From: an uncultured Faecalibacterium sp.
GTDB lineage: Bacteria; Bacillota; Clostridia; Oscillospirales; Ruminococcaceae
NCBI GenBank assembly: GCA_934512105.1
Contig: CAKSWQ010000023.1
Location: forward strand, 1-36,346
Length of the DNA: 36,346 bases
Direction: 5' to 3'
Position 1 is the stretch's first letter; each line of letters opens with the position of its first letter. Below the pieces are notes generated by a model. That model was not told the origin of the DNA. It was given only the letters and a program-made list of their open reading frames with translations, and made no database searches. The translations under genes were made by a program, and so were the position numbers. Shown here piece after piece: positions 1 through 7,498 of this stretch.

Positions 1-485
1 GCCAGAGCAAGGCGGTCGGTGCGCTCCTCCAGCATCAGCAGGTACGACCCGGACAGCAGCCGTGCAGCGGCAGCGGCTTTCTGCTGGGGCGTTCCAAATG
101 CAACGCAGTCCGTCAGGTGCTCGATGGTCTCGGTCATGTGGAGAGCTTCCACGAACCGCTCGTCCAGCGGTTCCTCCGGGCTGGCAGGCTTGTAGCACTC
201 CTGCCAGTCGTGCAGCAGGTCAAGATAATCGGTCAGCACCCGCAGGCAGTAAACGATGTCTGCCCGCTGTTCGTCTGTCAGGCCGCGCTTGGCGGTGAGG
301 TCGATGGCATCTCCGTTGGCCCCACAGCCAAAGCAATAATAGTAGGTGTCGTTCAGCTTCATGCTGGGGTCGCTGTCGGAATGGAACGGACAGCACACCA
401 TGCCATGGCGGTCGGGCTCCATGCCGTACATCTCTCCCACCTGCCGAACGGTGATGGCGGACTTGATCTTTTGATATAAACTCAA
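1..485 (-). CDS. CHC2 zinc-finger primase-like protein (3' end beyond window)
   Basis: The minus-strand frame encodes a DnaG-type CHC2 zinc finger near its N terminus: CCPFH, then about 18 residues later YYCFGCG and NGDAIDL. In DnaG this finger binds template DNA. Stand-alone CHC2 proteins of this kind are common replication or transfer accessory genes in Firmicute integrative elements. I chose a TTG start at 485-483 because AAAGGAG lies just upstream and the zinc finger then begins about 30 residues in; no ATG with a binding site precedes it. After the finger the sequence is an acidic helical stretch without a motif I recognise. About 161 codons are visible and the frame is still open at base 1, so the length and any TOPRIM domain cannot be judged. 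It is divergent from the regulator at 936. Confidence 0.75.
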   Translation of the reverse strand, partial: MSLYQKIKSAITVRQVGEMYGMEPDRHGMVCCPFHSDSDPSMKLNDTYYYCFGCGANGDAIDLTAKRGLTDEQRADIVYCLRVLTDYLDLLHDWQECYKPASPEEPLDERFVEALHMTETIEHLTDCVAFGTPQQKAAAAARLLSGSYLLMLEERTDRLAL

Positions 486-880
486 AATTTCTCCTTTGGT
501 CAAAGGTTTTGGCACGGATCATTTTGATCCCTGCCACGTTCAAAGTCACCGGTGTTCCCCAAATGGGAACTTCGGTGAAGCCGGTCTCCCTTGCTGCCTC
601 CCGACAGGAAATCTTTTTGGACTCTGTGTCGGCCCCATGCAGGGCGCTCGCTCCCCCGATGGGAGGTCTTGGCGGTCTGGGCAGTTCGGACGGTCATTCT
701 GTTCTCAAGGTCCTGTTATGAAAGATATTTCAGAGGGCTTTCGCGGGAAGCCCTTAATATGTTCGCTGCTGGGGAGTTACTATGTTTTCTTTCTGTCTAT
801 AGGATAGCACCGCAATGGCCGCTGTGCCGTATATCCAGAAAGCCGGATTTTTGACAAAAAATGCAAAAAATCCAGTCCTC
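486..880. other. Gene-free regulatory stretch with three hairpins
   Basis: I find no convincing gene here; the short open frames lack ribosome binding sites and protein-like composition. It holds three inverted repeats. The first is TGGCA-C-GGATCA-TTT-TGATCC-C-TGCCA at 510-536, just upstream of the primase-like gene. The second is an imperfect CACCGGTGTTCCC / GGGAACTTCGGTG pair at 547-577. The third is AGGGCTT / AAGCCCT at 734-754. None is followed by a clear T-tract, so operators or RNA leader structures fit better than terminators. This is inference. Confidence 0.5.
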
Positions 881-909
881 TGGAAAAACGCTGCTGAAGA
901 TGCTATACT
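881..909 (+). promoter_or_regulatory. Extended -10 promoter of the Xre regulator
   Basis: TGCTATACT at 901-909 is an extended -10 (TGn plus TATACT), with a weak -35 TGGAAA at 881-886 and a 17-bp spacer. It ends 26 bases before the start codon at 936, and GGAGG lies at 924-928. Confidence 0.55.
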
Positions 910-935
910 GAGCAAAAAAGGTCGGAGGTGCGAAG

Positions 936-1781
936 ATGGAAACGAAATTGACGATTGGTGAACGACTGAAAGACCTGCGCGTAGAACGTGACTTGAACCA
1001 GAAAGTCGTTGAAAGTCAGGCTGGAATCCCATCCAGTACACTCTCGACCTATGAGAACGACACGGTAGGCAACGTGAATGTGGCGGCGATTATCAAGCTG
1101 GCCGAGTTTTACGATGTGCAGCCGGAATACCTGCTCTGCCTGACCGACAACAAAAAACGCCCAGATGCAAGTATTCAGGACTTGCATCTGAGCGATGGTA
1201 CGGTGGATATTCTGTTGAAGGACAAGGCACTGAACCACCGGCTGCTTTGTGAGCTGGTGGAGCATCCGGGTTTCCGGCAGCTTATGATGGATCTTGAGAT
1301 ATACGTCAACGGTCTGGTAAGCGACCGCATCCGGGATGCCAACGCCATGTTGGAGGCTATGCGGCAGCTAATCTGCGAGAAGTACGATGCGGAAACCGAT
1401 GTGGAAATGCGTACCTTGCAAGTGGGGCAGCTTGTAGAGGACGAATACTTTGGCCGTACGATCTACGAAGAGTTGTCAGCCATTCTGAAAGATATTCGCA
1501 CCGCCCATATCACAGACGATACCACATCGGACGGTTCTGCCATTGAGCGGGTACGACAGTCCATCGAAAGCGCAAAATCTTTTGAAGGTTCTGCAGAGGA
1601 ACAGCAACTTCGGGCACTGTGCAAACAGGTCGGCAAGGACTTCGATTCCCTGAACAAAGCGGACGTAGCAGCCACCATGCGTATTCTGCGGGAGCTGACC
1701 CCCACGACTACACAGCAGGGGCGTGCGGTGCGAAAGAGCATGGACAAACAACTGCGCGGAAAAACGCGCCGGAAACGGTAA
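936..1781 (+). CDS. Xre-family HTH transcriptional regulator
   Basis: 281 residues. The N terminus (about 6-70) is a Cro/C1-type helix-turn-helix: TIGERLKDLRVERDLNQ, then SSTLSTYENDTVGNVN and IIKLAEFYDVQPEYLL. The remaining 200 residues are an acidic, largely helical region of unknown fold that ends in a basic tail. Regulators with this layout are frequent in Tn1549-like and related integrative elements, where they control transfer or excision genes. That role is inferred from the neighbourhood, since the primase-like gene is divergent. The ATG is preceded by GGAGG with 7-base spacing. A perfect palindrome lies 10 bases past the stop codon (1791-1805) and may be an operator for this protein. 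Confidence 0.8.
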   Translation: METKLTIGERLKDLRVERDLNQKVVESQAGIPSSTLSTYENDTVGNVNVAAIIKLAEFYDVQPEYLLCLTDNKKRPDASIQDLHLSDGTVDILLKDKALNHRLLCELVEHPGFRQLMMDLEIYVNGLVSDRIRDANAMLEAMRQLICEKYDAETDVEMRTLQVGQLVEDEYFGRTIYEELSAILKDIRTAHITDDTTSDGSAIERVRQSIESAKSFEGSAEEQQLRALCKQVGKDFDSLNKADVAATMRILRELTPTTTQQGRAVRKSMDKQLRGKTRRKR

Positions 1782-1790
1782 AGTGGAATC

Positions 1791-1805
1791 GTGTCAAATT
1801 GACAC
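1791..1805. promoter_or_regulatory. Perfect 15-bp palindrome, operator-like
   Basis: GTGTCAA-A-TTGACAC directly follows the Xre gene. The length and symmetry suit an HTH dimer site. No promoter hexamers fit closely around it, so its target is unclear. Confidence 0.4.
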
Positions 1806-2001
1806 AATTCCTCCCGGAAAGGAAAAACGCTGCTGCGGCAGGAAGGAGAACGTACACCATTGGTTCCTCTGAAAGCCTGCGCTGGGTGGGCGGAGACCGT
1901 CAACTGCCATGCCCATCCGCGCATTCTTCTGCCACAGAACAGGTGCTTGCCGGAGCCTTTCGCAGCCCTTTTTCCGCGTCAGCCGGAACCAAGGTGTAAC
2001 A

Positions 2002-2029
2002 CACACGACTTTGCAAGCAAAGTCGTGTG
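2002..2029. repeat. Perfect 13-bp inverted repeat, possible oriT hairpin
   Basis: CACACGACTTTGC and its exact complement are separated by only AA, giving a 13-bp stem. It has no T-tract on either side, so it is not a terminator. The stretch 1806-2116 has no gene I can support. In an integrative element, a long perfect hairpin in a gene-free stretch between a regulator and the cargo is compatible with a relaxase-recognised transfer origin or a cruciform regulatory site. No relaxase is in the window, so this stays a hypothesis. Confidence 0.35.
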
Positions 2030-2116
2030 CCAACGAGCGTTCCGCCGCTCTTTGGATTCTTCCCGGCAGGGCACTGGAAAATGGGGTGCCCTGATGAAAA
2101 CGGTGGATGGTACACA

Positions 2117-2145
2117 TTCACAAACCCCGAAAGGTGTGTTATTAT
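2117..2145 (+). promoter_or_regulatory. Promoter of the methylase-type gene
   Basis: TTCACA at 2117-2122 and TATTAT at 2140-2145 are spaced by 17 bp, with TGTG before the -10. The next gene starts at 2179 behind GGGAGG (2166-2171). Confidence 0.5.
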
Positions 2146-2178
2146 AGTACCATCAACAAATTGAAGGGAGGGCGGCGG

Positions 2179-3075
2179 ATGTTCAGCATTGCAGGAATTG
2201 ACCTGTTGGAGCAGGAACTTTTGGACCATGAACGCACCCTCCTTGAGATTTTGCTTCAGGACAAGACCACCAAGAAAAACATCATCTGGGCAACCGATGA
2301 TTACGCTGAATTGGGCGAACAATACAGCTTCCAGAAGGAGATTCTGCCGGAACTGGTTACAGGCGAACAGGACAGTCTGATCCAGCCCAGAGTGGAAAAA
2401 GCGCTGGAGCACCAGACCAACCGCACCCGTGACAAAGCAGAGGTGTTTACCCCCAGTTGGATCTGCAACGCACAGAACAATCTGGTGGATGAGCAGTGGT
2501 TTGGCAGGAAGGACGTTTTCAACATCCAGAAGGAGATGTTGTGGAAAGCAACGGCTGACAAAATCACCTTTCCGGATGACCGTCAGCACACATGGCAGAA
2601 ATATGTGGATGCACAGCGGCTGGAAATCTCCTGCGGCGAGGCTCCCTATCTGGTAAGCCGCTACGACACCGTAACGGGCGAAACCATTCCCATTTCCCAG
2701 CGAATTGGCCTGCTGGACCGCAAGCTGCGTGTTGTCAGCGAAAACACGGACACCGAAGAAGAATGGTTCACATGGACAAAGCGGGCGTTCCAGAGCGTGT
2801 ACGGCTTTGAGTATCAGGGCGACAGCCTGCTGCTGGCACGGGAAAACCTGTTTGTGACCTTCGTGGAGGTCTACCGGGAACGTTTTGGTAAACTTCCCTA
2901 CCTGCGGCAGATGAAGGCGATCGCCAACATCATTGCGTGGAACCTCTGGCAGATGGATGGAACAAAGTATGTAGTTCCGGGCAGCTGCAGGGAAAACAAA
3001 ATTGAAATTATCAGCTGGTTCGGCAGTGAGGAACAAATTGACCTCTGCCCCGGATGCAAAAAGATGGCGGCATGA
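2179..3075 (+). CDS. Restriction-modification 'subunit M'-type protein
   Basis: 298 residues from the ATG at 2179. An ATG-less extension upstream lacks a ribosome binding site, while GGGAGG sits 7 bases before this start. The middle carries KAEVFTPSWI, which resembles the motif X region of N6-adenine methylases (F.TP..I). It is followed by LEISCGEAPYLVSRYD, which may be a diverged AdoMet motif I. No NPPY catalytic motif is present. The C-terminal third has an aromatic-rich segment (EEWFTWTKRAFQSVYGFEYQGD) and a terminal CPGC pair. Proteins like this sit beside helicase-methylase genes in Firmicute restriction islands, and the partner here is the gene ending at 6425. I infer that it supplies part of a split methyltransferase; it may instead be a specificity or chaperone subunit. 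Confidence 0.6.
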   Translation: MFSIAGIDLLEQELLDHERTLLEILLQDKTTKKNIIWATDDYAELGEQYSFQKEILPELVTGEQDSLIQPRVEKALEHQTNRTRDKAEVFTPSWICNAQNNLVDEQWFGRKDVFNIQKEMLWKATADKITFPDDRQHTWQKYVDAQRLEISCGEAPYLVSRYDTVTGETIPISQRIGLLDRKLRVVSENTDTEEEWFTWTKRAFQSVYGFEYQGDSLLLARENLFVTFVEVYRERFGKLPYLRQMKAIANIIAWNLWQMDGTKYVVPGSCRENKIEIISWFGSEEQIDLCPGCKKMAA

Positions 3076-3085
3076 GGTTCTAATA

Positions 3086-3114
3086 TTTACAGTGCCTGAC
3101 CAACATGGTACAAT
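3086..3114 (+). promoter_or_regulatory. Promoter of the DpnI-type gene
   Basis: TTTACA at 3086-3091 and TACAAT at 3109-3114 are exactly 17 bp apart, 33 bases before the start codon. The endonuclease gene therefore has its own promoter and need not depend on the upstream gene. Confidence 0.65.
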
Positions 3115-3147
3115 AAAAAGCAATATCCGGTGTGAGGGTTTTTGACT

Positions 3148-3909
3148 ATGAACTTGTGTTTTGACCAATCGCTGGGTCTTGGATATAAAAGCAATTCACA
3201 GAAAATCCGTGTAATGAGCGAGAGCTGGGTCAATGATAACATTTTCTGCCCGGTATGTGGGAGCGCTCGACTTTCAAAACTCGAAAATAACCGCCCTGTT
3301 GCAGACTTTCAGTGCCCATCCTGTGGGGAAATCTTTGAGTTGAAGAGCAAAGATGGAAAAATCGGCAGAAAGATATCGGATGGTGCATACGATACCATGA
3401 TAAGCCGCATAACCAGTATGACAAATCCTGATTTATTGGTTATGCACTACTCCTCTTTACAGGTTGTCGATTTGACAGTCGTTCCCAAATTCTTCTTTAC
3501 GCCTACGGTAATCGAAAAGAGAAAACCGTTATCGCCGACTGCCAGACGTGCCGGATGGGTCGGTTGCAATATTTTATATGGAGATATTCCAGAACAAGGG
3601 CGAATCCCTATTATTGAAAACCAAAATTATCGAAGTACGGATTGTATCGTACAAGACTATGCGAGAATTAAACGTCTACAAACGGAGTCTATTGAAAAGC
3701 GAGGATGGCTGTTTGATGTGCTCAACTGTGTGAATGACATCCCTACGAAAGATTTTCACCTAAAAGATATTTATGTATTTGCAGATAAACTGAAGCATCA
3801 GCATCCCGACAACCAAAACATCGAAGCGAAGATTCGTCAACAACTGCAATTTCTTCGGGATAAAGGAATGATTGAATTTCTGGAACGAGGTCATTACCGT
3901 AAGATATAG
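3148..3909 (+). CDS. dpnI: DpnI-type methyl-directed restriction endonuclease
   Basis: 253 residues, against 254 in pneumococcal DpnI, and collinear with it from end to end. The N-terminal catalytic domain has D53 (RPVADF), E64 and K66 (EIFELKSK), matching the PD-(D/E)xK residues of DpnI. The zinc ligands appear as C34/C37 and C56/C59. The segment TARRAGWVGCN and the C-terminal winged helix (KIRQQLQFLRDKGMIEF...GHYRKI) also match the family. DpnI cuts GATC only when its adenine is methylated. I chose ATG 3148 over TTG 3142 because it reproduces the DpnI N terminus exactly. The gene is clearly more AT-rich than its neighbours and has its own promoter, pointing to separate acquisition. It occupies the place where the first part of the following helicase gene should be. 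Family assignment is firm; GATC specificity is inferred. Confidence 0.93.
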   Translation: MNLCFDQSLGLGYKSNSQKIRVMSESWVNDNIFCPVCGSARLSKLENNRPVADFQCPSCGEIFELKSKDGKIGRKISDGAYDTMISRITSMTNPDLLVMHYSSLQVVDLTVVPKFFFTPTVIEKRKPLSPTARRAGWVGCNILYGDIPEQGRIPIIENQNYRSTDCIVQDYARIKRLQTESIEKRGWLFDVLNCVNDIPTKDFHLKDIYVFADKLKHQHPDNQNIEAKIRQQLQFLRDKGMIEFLERGHYRKI

Positions 3910-4001
3910 CGAGGATTCTTTGCTTTCTGACACTGGTAAAACAGGTCATCAAGGCGAACCGCTATACCATTACCATTTCCTGCGGCAAGCTGACCACCGG
4001 C

Positions 4002-6425
4002 GTGACGGTGCCGGAGTGGACGGCTGTGATGATGCTGACCGGGTCGGCAAGCACGGCTGCGTCCGGCTATATGCAGACCATCTTCCGGGTGCAGTCGGCA
4101 GGGGTGCTGGACGGCAAACAGAAGGAACGCTGCTACGTCTTTGACTTTGCCCCGGACCGTGCCCTAAACGTGATTTCTGAGGTCAACCGCATCACCAAGC
4201 GGGGCCGGACCAATGAGGAGCAGAACCGGGTGGCACTGGGCGAGTTTTTGAACTTCTGCCCGGTGATTGCGGTGGACGGCACCCAGATGACGGCATACAG
4301 CGTCTCCAGAATGATGCAGCAGATCAAGAAATTGACGGTGGACAAGGCCATCAAGAGCGGCTTTGACGATGAATCGGTTTACAAGCAAGACACCGGCATC
4401 GTTATGGACGAGGACGATGTGCAGCTGTTCCATACCCTGTCGGACAAGCTCAGCGAGCAGAAAGCAGCCAAAAAGGAAACCAAAGTCCACATCAACCATC
4501 AGGGGCTGACCAACGAGGAATACGACAAGGCTGGTAAAATCTCCAGCAGACCCAAGCGGGAGCGAACCAAAAAGGACGAAGACCTGCTCAAAAAGGTACA
4601 GGAGCAAAAGAAAGAGCGAGAGAAGGTCATTCGACTGTTGCGAAATATCTCCATTAGGCTTCCTTTGCTGATTTATGGTGCTAAGGTTGACTTGACCGAG
4701 AGCATCAAGATGGCCGACTTCATCACGCTGGTGGATGAGGAATCGTGGCAGGAGTTCATGCCCAAAACGGTGGATAAGCCGCTGTTCCGCAAATTGCTGA
4801 AATATTATGATGAAGATGTTGTCATTGGGGCAGGTCTGCGCATCCGCCGCATGGCAAAGGCTGCGGACGAGCTGCCGCCTACCGAGCGTGTGAAGCGCAT
4901 TGCTGAGATTTTCAGTCACTTCCGCAATCCTGACAAGGAAACCGTTCTGACCCCGTGGCGGGTGGTGAACCTTCATCTGAGCAACATGGTGGGCGGCTAC
5001 TGCTTCCTCAACGAGCAGTTTGACCCGCAGGATGTTCTGGAGGAGCCCCGTCTGGTGGATCAGGGGCAGGTCACCGAGGACATCTTCCTCGACCCGGAGG
5101 CACGGATTCTGGAAATGAACTCCAAATCCGGCTTGTATCCCCTGTATATGGCATACAGCCTGTACGCCATGAAGCTGCCCGGCCCGGAGGACAAGCTGCC
5201 GCTGGAGCAGACACAGGTTCTCTGGCAGGAAACCGTGGAGCAGCAGATCTTTGTTCTGTGCAAGACCCGGATGGCAGAAAGCATCACCCGGCGGACGCTG
5301 GTGGGTTATCAGGATTGGACGGTCAACACCACCTACATTCCGCACCTGCTGGAACGGATGGAAAAAGACCCGCAGCGTCTGGCAAAGAAGCTGCAGCGAA
5401 CCGATACATGGGGAAAGGAGGGACAGCCCATGAAATTTGATGCCATTGTGGGCAATCCGCCGTATCAGGAGGATACAGGTGGCGGCAGCGCAGCCAATGT
5501 TGCGGCAAAGCAGGCACGCCCGGTTTATAACCTGTTTGTGGATCAGGCAAAAACCATGCAGCCCCACTATATCTCTATGATTATGCCGGCACGCTGGTAT
5601 GCTGGCGGCATCGGACTGAACGATTTCCGCAATGAGATGCTGAACGATCCGCACCTGATCAGGCTGACGGATTTTGTGAACTCCAAGGACTGCTTCAGTA
5701 CCGTGGATATTGCAGGCGGCATCTGCTATTTCCTGTGGGATCGGGACAAGGAGGAGGTCTGCGAGGTTACAAACGTCAGCGGTCTGGAACGCCATACCAT
5801 GCGGCGCAATCTCAATGAATTTGGGGAGATCTTCATTCGGTCGAATGAATCGCTCTCCATCATCCATAAGGTTCTGAGCCATTCAGAACACTTCCTGACC
5901 GATCGGGTGCAGCCCATTGATGCCTTTGGTTTCCCCTCTGCGGCTCGTGGTGAGAAAGAGCCCTTTGACGGTTGCATTTCCCTTATTCACAGCCAAGGCA
6001 CCGGCTATATTAAGAGAAGCGATGTCAAGAAGAACGCAGAGCTGATCGACAAGTACAAGGCAACGATCTCCATTCTGGTTCCCTGCAATGGTGAGGTTGG
6101 CATTGACCCGTCCAAGGGTTATAAGGCCATCACGACACCCCGGATTGAGGTTCCGGGAGAAGTGAACACCTTCTCCTATCTGGTTCTGGGCGCATTCGAT
6201 ACCGAAGCAGAAATCAAGAACTACAAGCAGTATCTGATGTGTAAGTTTACTCGCTTCATGTTGCGCTTGACCTATTCTTCTATGCACATTGCAAGAGCAA
6301 ACTTTGTCTTTGTGCCCGACCAGGATTTTACAGAAGAATGGACGGACGAAAAACTGTACAAGAAGTACGAGCTGACAGAAGACGAGATTGCGTTTGTTGA
6401 GAGTACGATTAGAGTGATGGAGTGA
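4002..6425 (+). CDS. Helicase-methylase, N-terminally truncated (helicase C-terminal region plus Eco57I-type methylase)
   Basis: The frame is open from 3903, right at the end of dpnI, and GTG 4002 is the first usable start, though it has no clear ribosome binding site. The visible protein begins inside a superfamily-2 helicase: ISCGKLTTGVTVPEW..ML and then GYMQTIFRVQS, resembling motifs V and VI. The Walker A and DEAD-box motifs are absent. A charged linker follows (about 180-210), then a helical region. From residue 477 (MKFDAIVGNPPY) comes an Eco57I-type N6-adenine methylase with the NPPY catalytic motif, continuing to about 807. Intact relatives are usually far longer and carry the whole helicase. 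Without motifs I-III it cannot hydrolyse ATP, so translocation and restriction are probably lost while methylation could persist. An internal ribosome binding site at 5414 may express the methylase alone. Confidence 0.7.
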   Translation: MTVPEWTAVMMLTGSASTAASGYMQTIFRVQSAGVLDGKQKERCYVFDFAPDRALNVISEVNRITKRGRTNEEQNRVALGEFLNFCPVIAVDGTQMTAYSVSRMMQQIKKLTVDKAIKSGFDDESVYKQDTGIVMDEDDVQLFHTLSDKLSEQKAAKKETKVHINHQGLTNEEYDKAGKISSRPKRERTKKDEDLLKKVQEQKKEREKVIRLLRNISIRLPLLIYGAKVDLTESIKMADFITLVDEESWQEFMPKTVDKPLFRKLLKYYDEDVVIGAGLRIRRMAKAADELPPTERVKRIAEIFSHFRNPDKETVLTPWRVVNLHLSNMVGGYCFLNEQFDPQDVLEEPRLVDQGQVTEDIFLDPEARILEMNSKSGLYPLYMAYSLYAMKLPGPEDKLPLEQTQVLWQETVEQQIFVLCKTRMAESITRRTLVGYQDWTVNTTYIPHLLERMEKDPQRLAKKLQRTDTWGKEGQPMKFDAIVGNPPYQEDTGGGSAANVAAKQARPVYNLFVDQAKTMQPHYISMIMPARWYAGGIGLNDFRNEMLNDPHLIRLTDFVNSKDCFSTVDIAGGICYFLWDRDKEEVCEVTNVSGLERHTMRRNLNEFGEIFIRSNESLSIIHKVLSHSEHFLTDRVQPIDAFGFPSAARGEKEPFDGCISLIHSQGTGYIKRSDVKKNAELIDKYKATISILVPCNGEVGIDPSKGYKAITTPRIEVPGEVNTFSYLVLGAFDTEAEIKNYKQYLMCKFTRFMLRLTYSSMHIARANFVFVPDQDFTEEWTDEKLYKKYELTEDEIAFVESTIRVME
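5414..5432 (+). promoter_or_regulatory. Internal ribosome binding site and start before the NPPY domain
   Basis: AAAGGAGGG (5414-5422) lies 7 bases before an in-frame ATG at 5430. Starting there gives a 331-residue protein beginning MKFDAIVGNPPY, the first residues of the methylase motif IV block. The spacing is ideal, but the purines also encode GKEG in the longer protein, so chance is possible. Confidence 0.4.
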
Positions 6426-6510
6426 GGTGAATGGGCAGCACAGGAGGTAATGGACAAGAATGATCGGCCATCCGAATTGAAAAGTAACCTTTAATTATAT
6501 CACATTGAAC

Positions 6511-6562
6511 GGTGAAAAATCCAGTACCATTTTCGTTAAAATAGGGTACTGGATTTTTCGCC
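6511..6562. repeat. 18-bp inverted repeat between methylase and TIR genes
   Basis: GGTGAAAAATCCAGTACC (6511-6528) pairs with GGTACTGGATTTTTCGCC (6545-6562) around a 16-base loop with one G-T pair. It may act as a bidirectional terminator or as a recombination scar. Just upstream, ATG 6450 follows a GGAGG that is only 2 bases away and opens a 14-codon frame, possibly the remnant start of a lost gene. Weak -10-like TATGAT sequences at 6569-6579 may serve the TIR gene. Confidence 0.5.
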
Positions 6563-6627
6563 AAGCACTATGATATGATGATGGCAGGAAAAATAGATTT
6601 TGGATAAAGAATCAGGAGGAACCTCAA

Positions 6628-7413
6628 ATGACCGATTATCAAAAGTTAGAAGCGATCTATAATGAAATTGATACATTGATTGAAAAACGTGTTATGGCTG
6701 AATCCCCTGAATTTGAATCGTGGCATTCAAGAGCTGAACGATTTCTGGTAAATCGTTTTGGACGTGACAGCTATGAGGTAACGGATTTTTCCAATACGTT
6801 GTTTTCACCAACTATGTATGCCATCGGCATGGACAATGTTCTCATAAGAGTCTGTTGCGACGGATTGAAAAAGACAAAAGGTGTTTTCAAGGACTATCTG
6901 ATAGAAATCAAGGAAGAAATGTCAGAAAAAGACGAGAAACTGTCGGAAGATGTACATACGGGTTCGAGCTATCAAAATAACAAAGTATTTGTTGTTCATG
7001 GGCATGATGAAGCACTTAAAGAAAAAGTGGCAAGACTTCTTGAAAAACAAGGGCTTGAAGCAATTATCTTGAGTGAACAGGCTAATAAGGGCAAGACGAT
7101 TATTGAGAAGTTTGAAGAAAATAGTGATGTGGGTGCTGCAATTTGCCTGTTTACTGGTGATGATATTGGAAAAGAAAAAAGTGAAGCCGTAGAGAAGCAG
7201 CGCGCACGACAGAATGTCGTATATGAAGCGGGTTATTTTATGGGAAAACTGGGGCGGGAGAGAGTTATAATGTTAGTAGATGAAGGTATAGAACTTCCGT
7301 CCGATTTACAAGGGGTTGTTTACACAGATTCAGAAAGTTGGAAAACTGAGGTTTTACAAGAATTACAAAGCATTGGCTATGCAATCGACTTTAATAAACT
7401 TTTCAAAAGATGA
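6628..7413 (+). CDS. TIR-like nucleotide-binding effector (PF10137 type)
   Basis: 261 residues. Residues 1-110 are a helical N-terminal region without a motif I recognise. Residues about 118-255 form a TIR-like domain: NKVFVVHGHDEALKEKVARLLE, then ILSEQANKGKTIIEKFEE (which likely holds the catalytic Glu), AAICLFTGDD, the family hallmark RARQNVVYEAGYFMGKLGRERVIML and LPSDLQGVVYTD. This family supplies NAD-degrading effectors of Pycsar (PycTIR) and CBASS (Cap12) systems and also occurs alone. No cyclase gene is present, so the trigger is unknown. AGGAGG lies 7 to 8 bases before the ATG. The gene is AT-rich compared with flanking genes, like dpnI, and sits in the same defence cargo. Domain assignment is confident; NADase activity is inferred. 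Confidence 0.85.
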   Translation: MTDYQKLEAIYNEIDTLIEKRVMAESPEFESWHSRAERFLVNRFGRDSYEVTDFSNTLFSPTMYAIGMDNVLIRVCCDGLKKTKGVFKDYLIEIKEEMSEKDEKLSEDVHTGSSYQNNKVFVVHGHDEALKEKVARLLEKQGLEAIILSEQANKGKTIIEKFEENSDVGAAICLFTGDDIGKEKSEAVEKQRARQNVVYEAGYFMGKLGRERVIMLVDEGIELPSDLQGVVYTDSESWKTEVLQELQSIGYAIDFNKLFKR

Positions 7414-7498
7414 TGAACGACAGAAGGGTTCCATATTTTAAGCTACATACAGGGAACTGTTCATTCCAATAGATGAGAAAGGAAAGGAGGACCCCACC

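Noticed and set aside
486..880. Several open frames of 65-103 codons on both strands
   Set aside because: They overlap each other in different frames, lack ribosome binding sites and have repetitive, non-protein-like composition; the hairpins explain the region better.
3142..3150. TTG 3142 as dpnI start
   Set aside because: ATG 3148 reproduces the DpnI N terminus residue for residue, and the two extra residues have no support.
6450..6494. 14-codon gene behind GGAGG
   Set aside because: The binding site is only 2 bases from the ATG and the product is too short to judge; at most a remnant of a lost gene.
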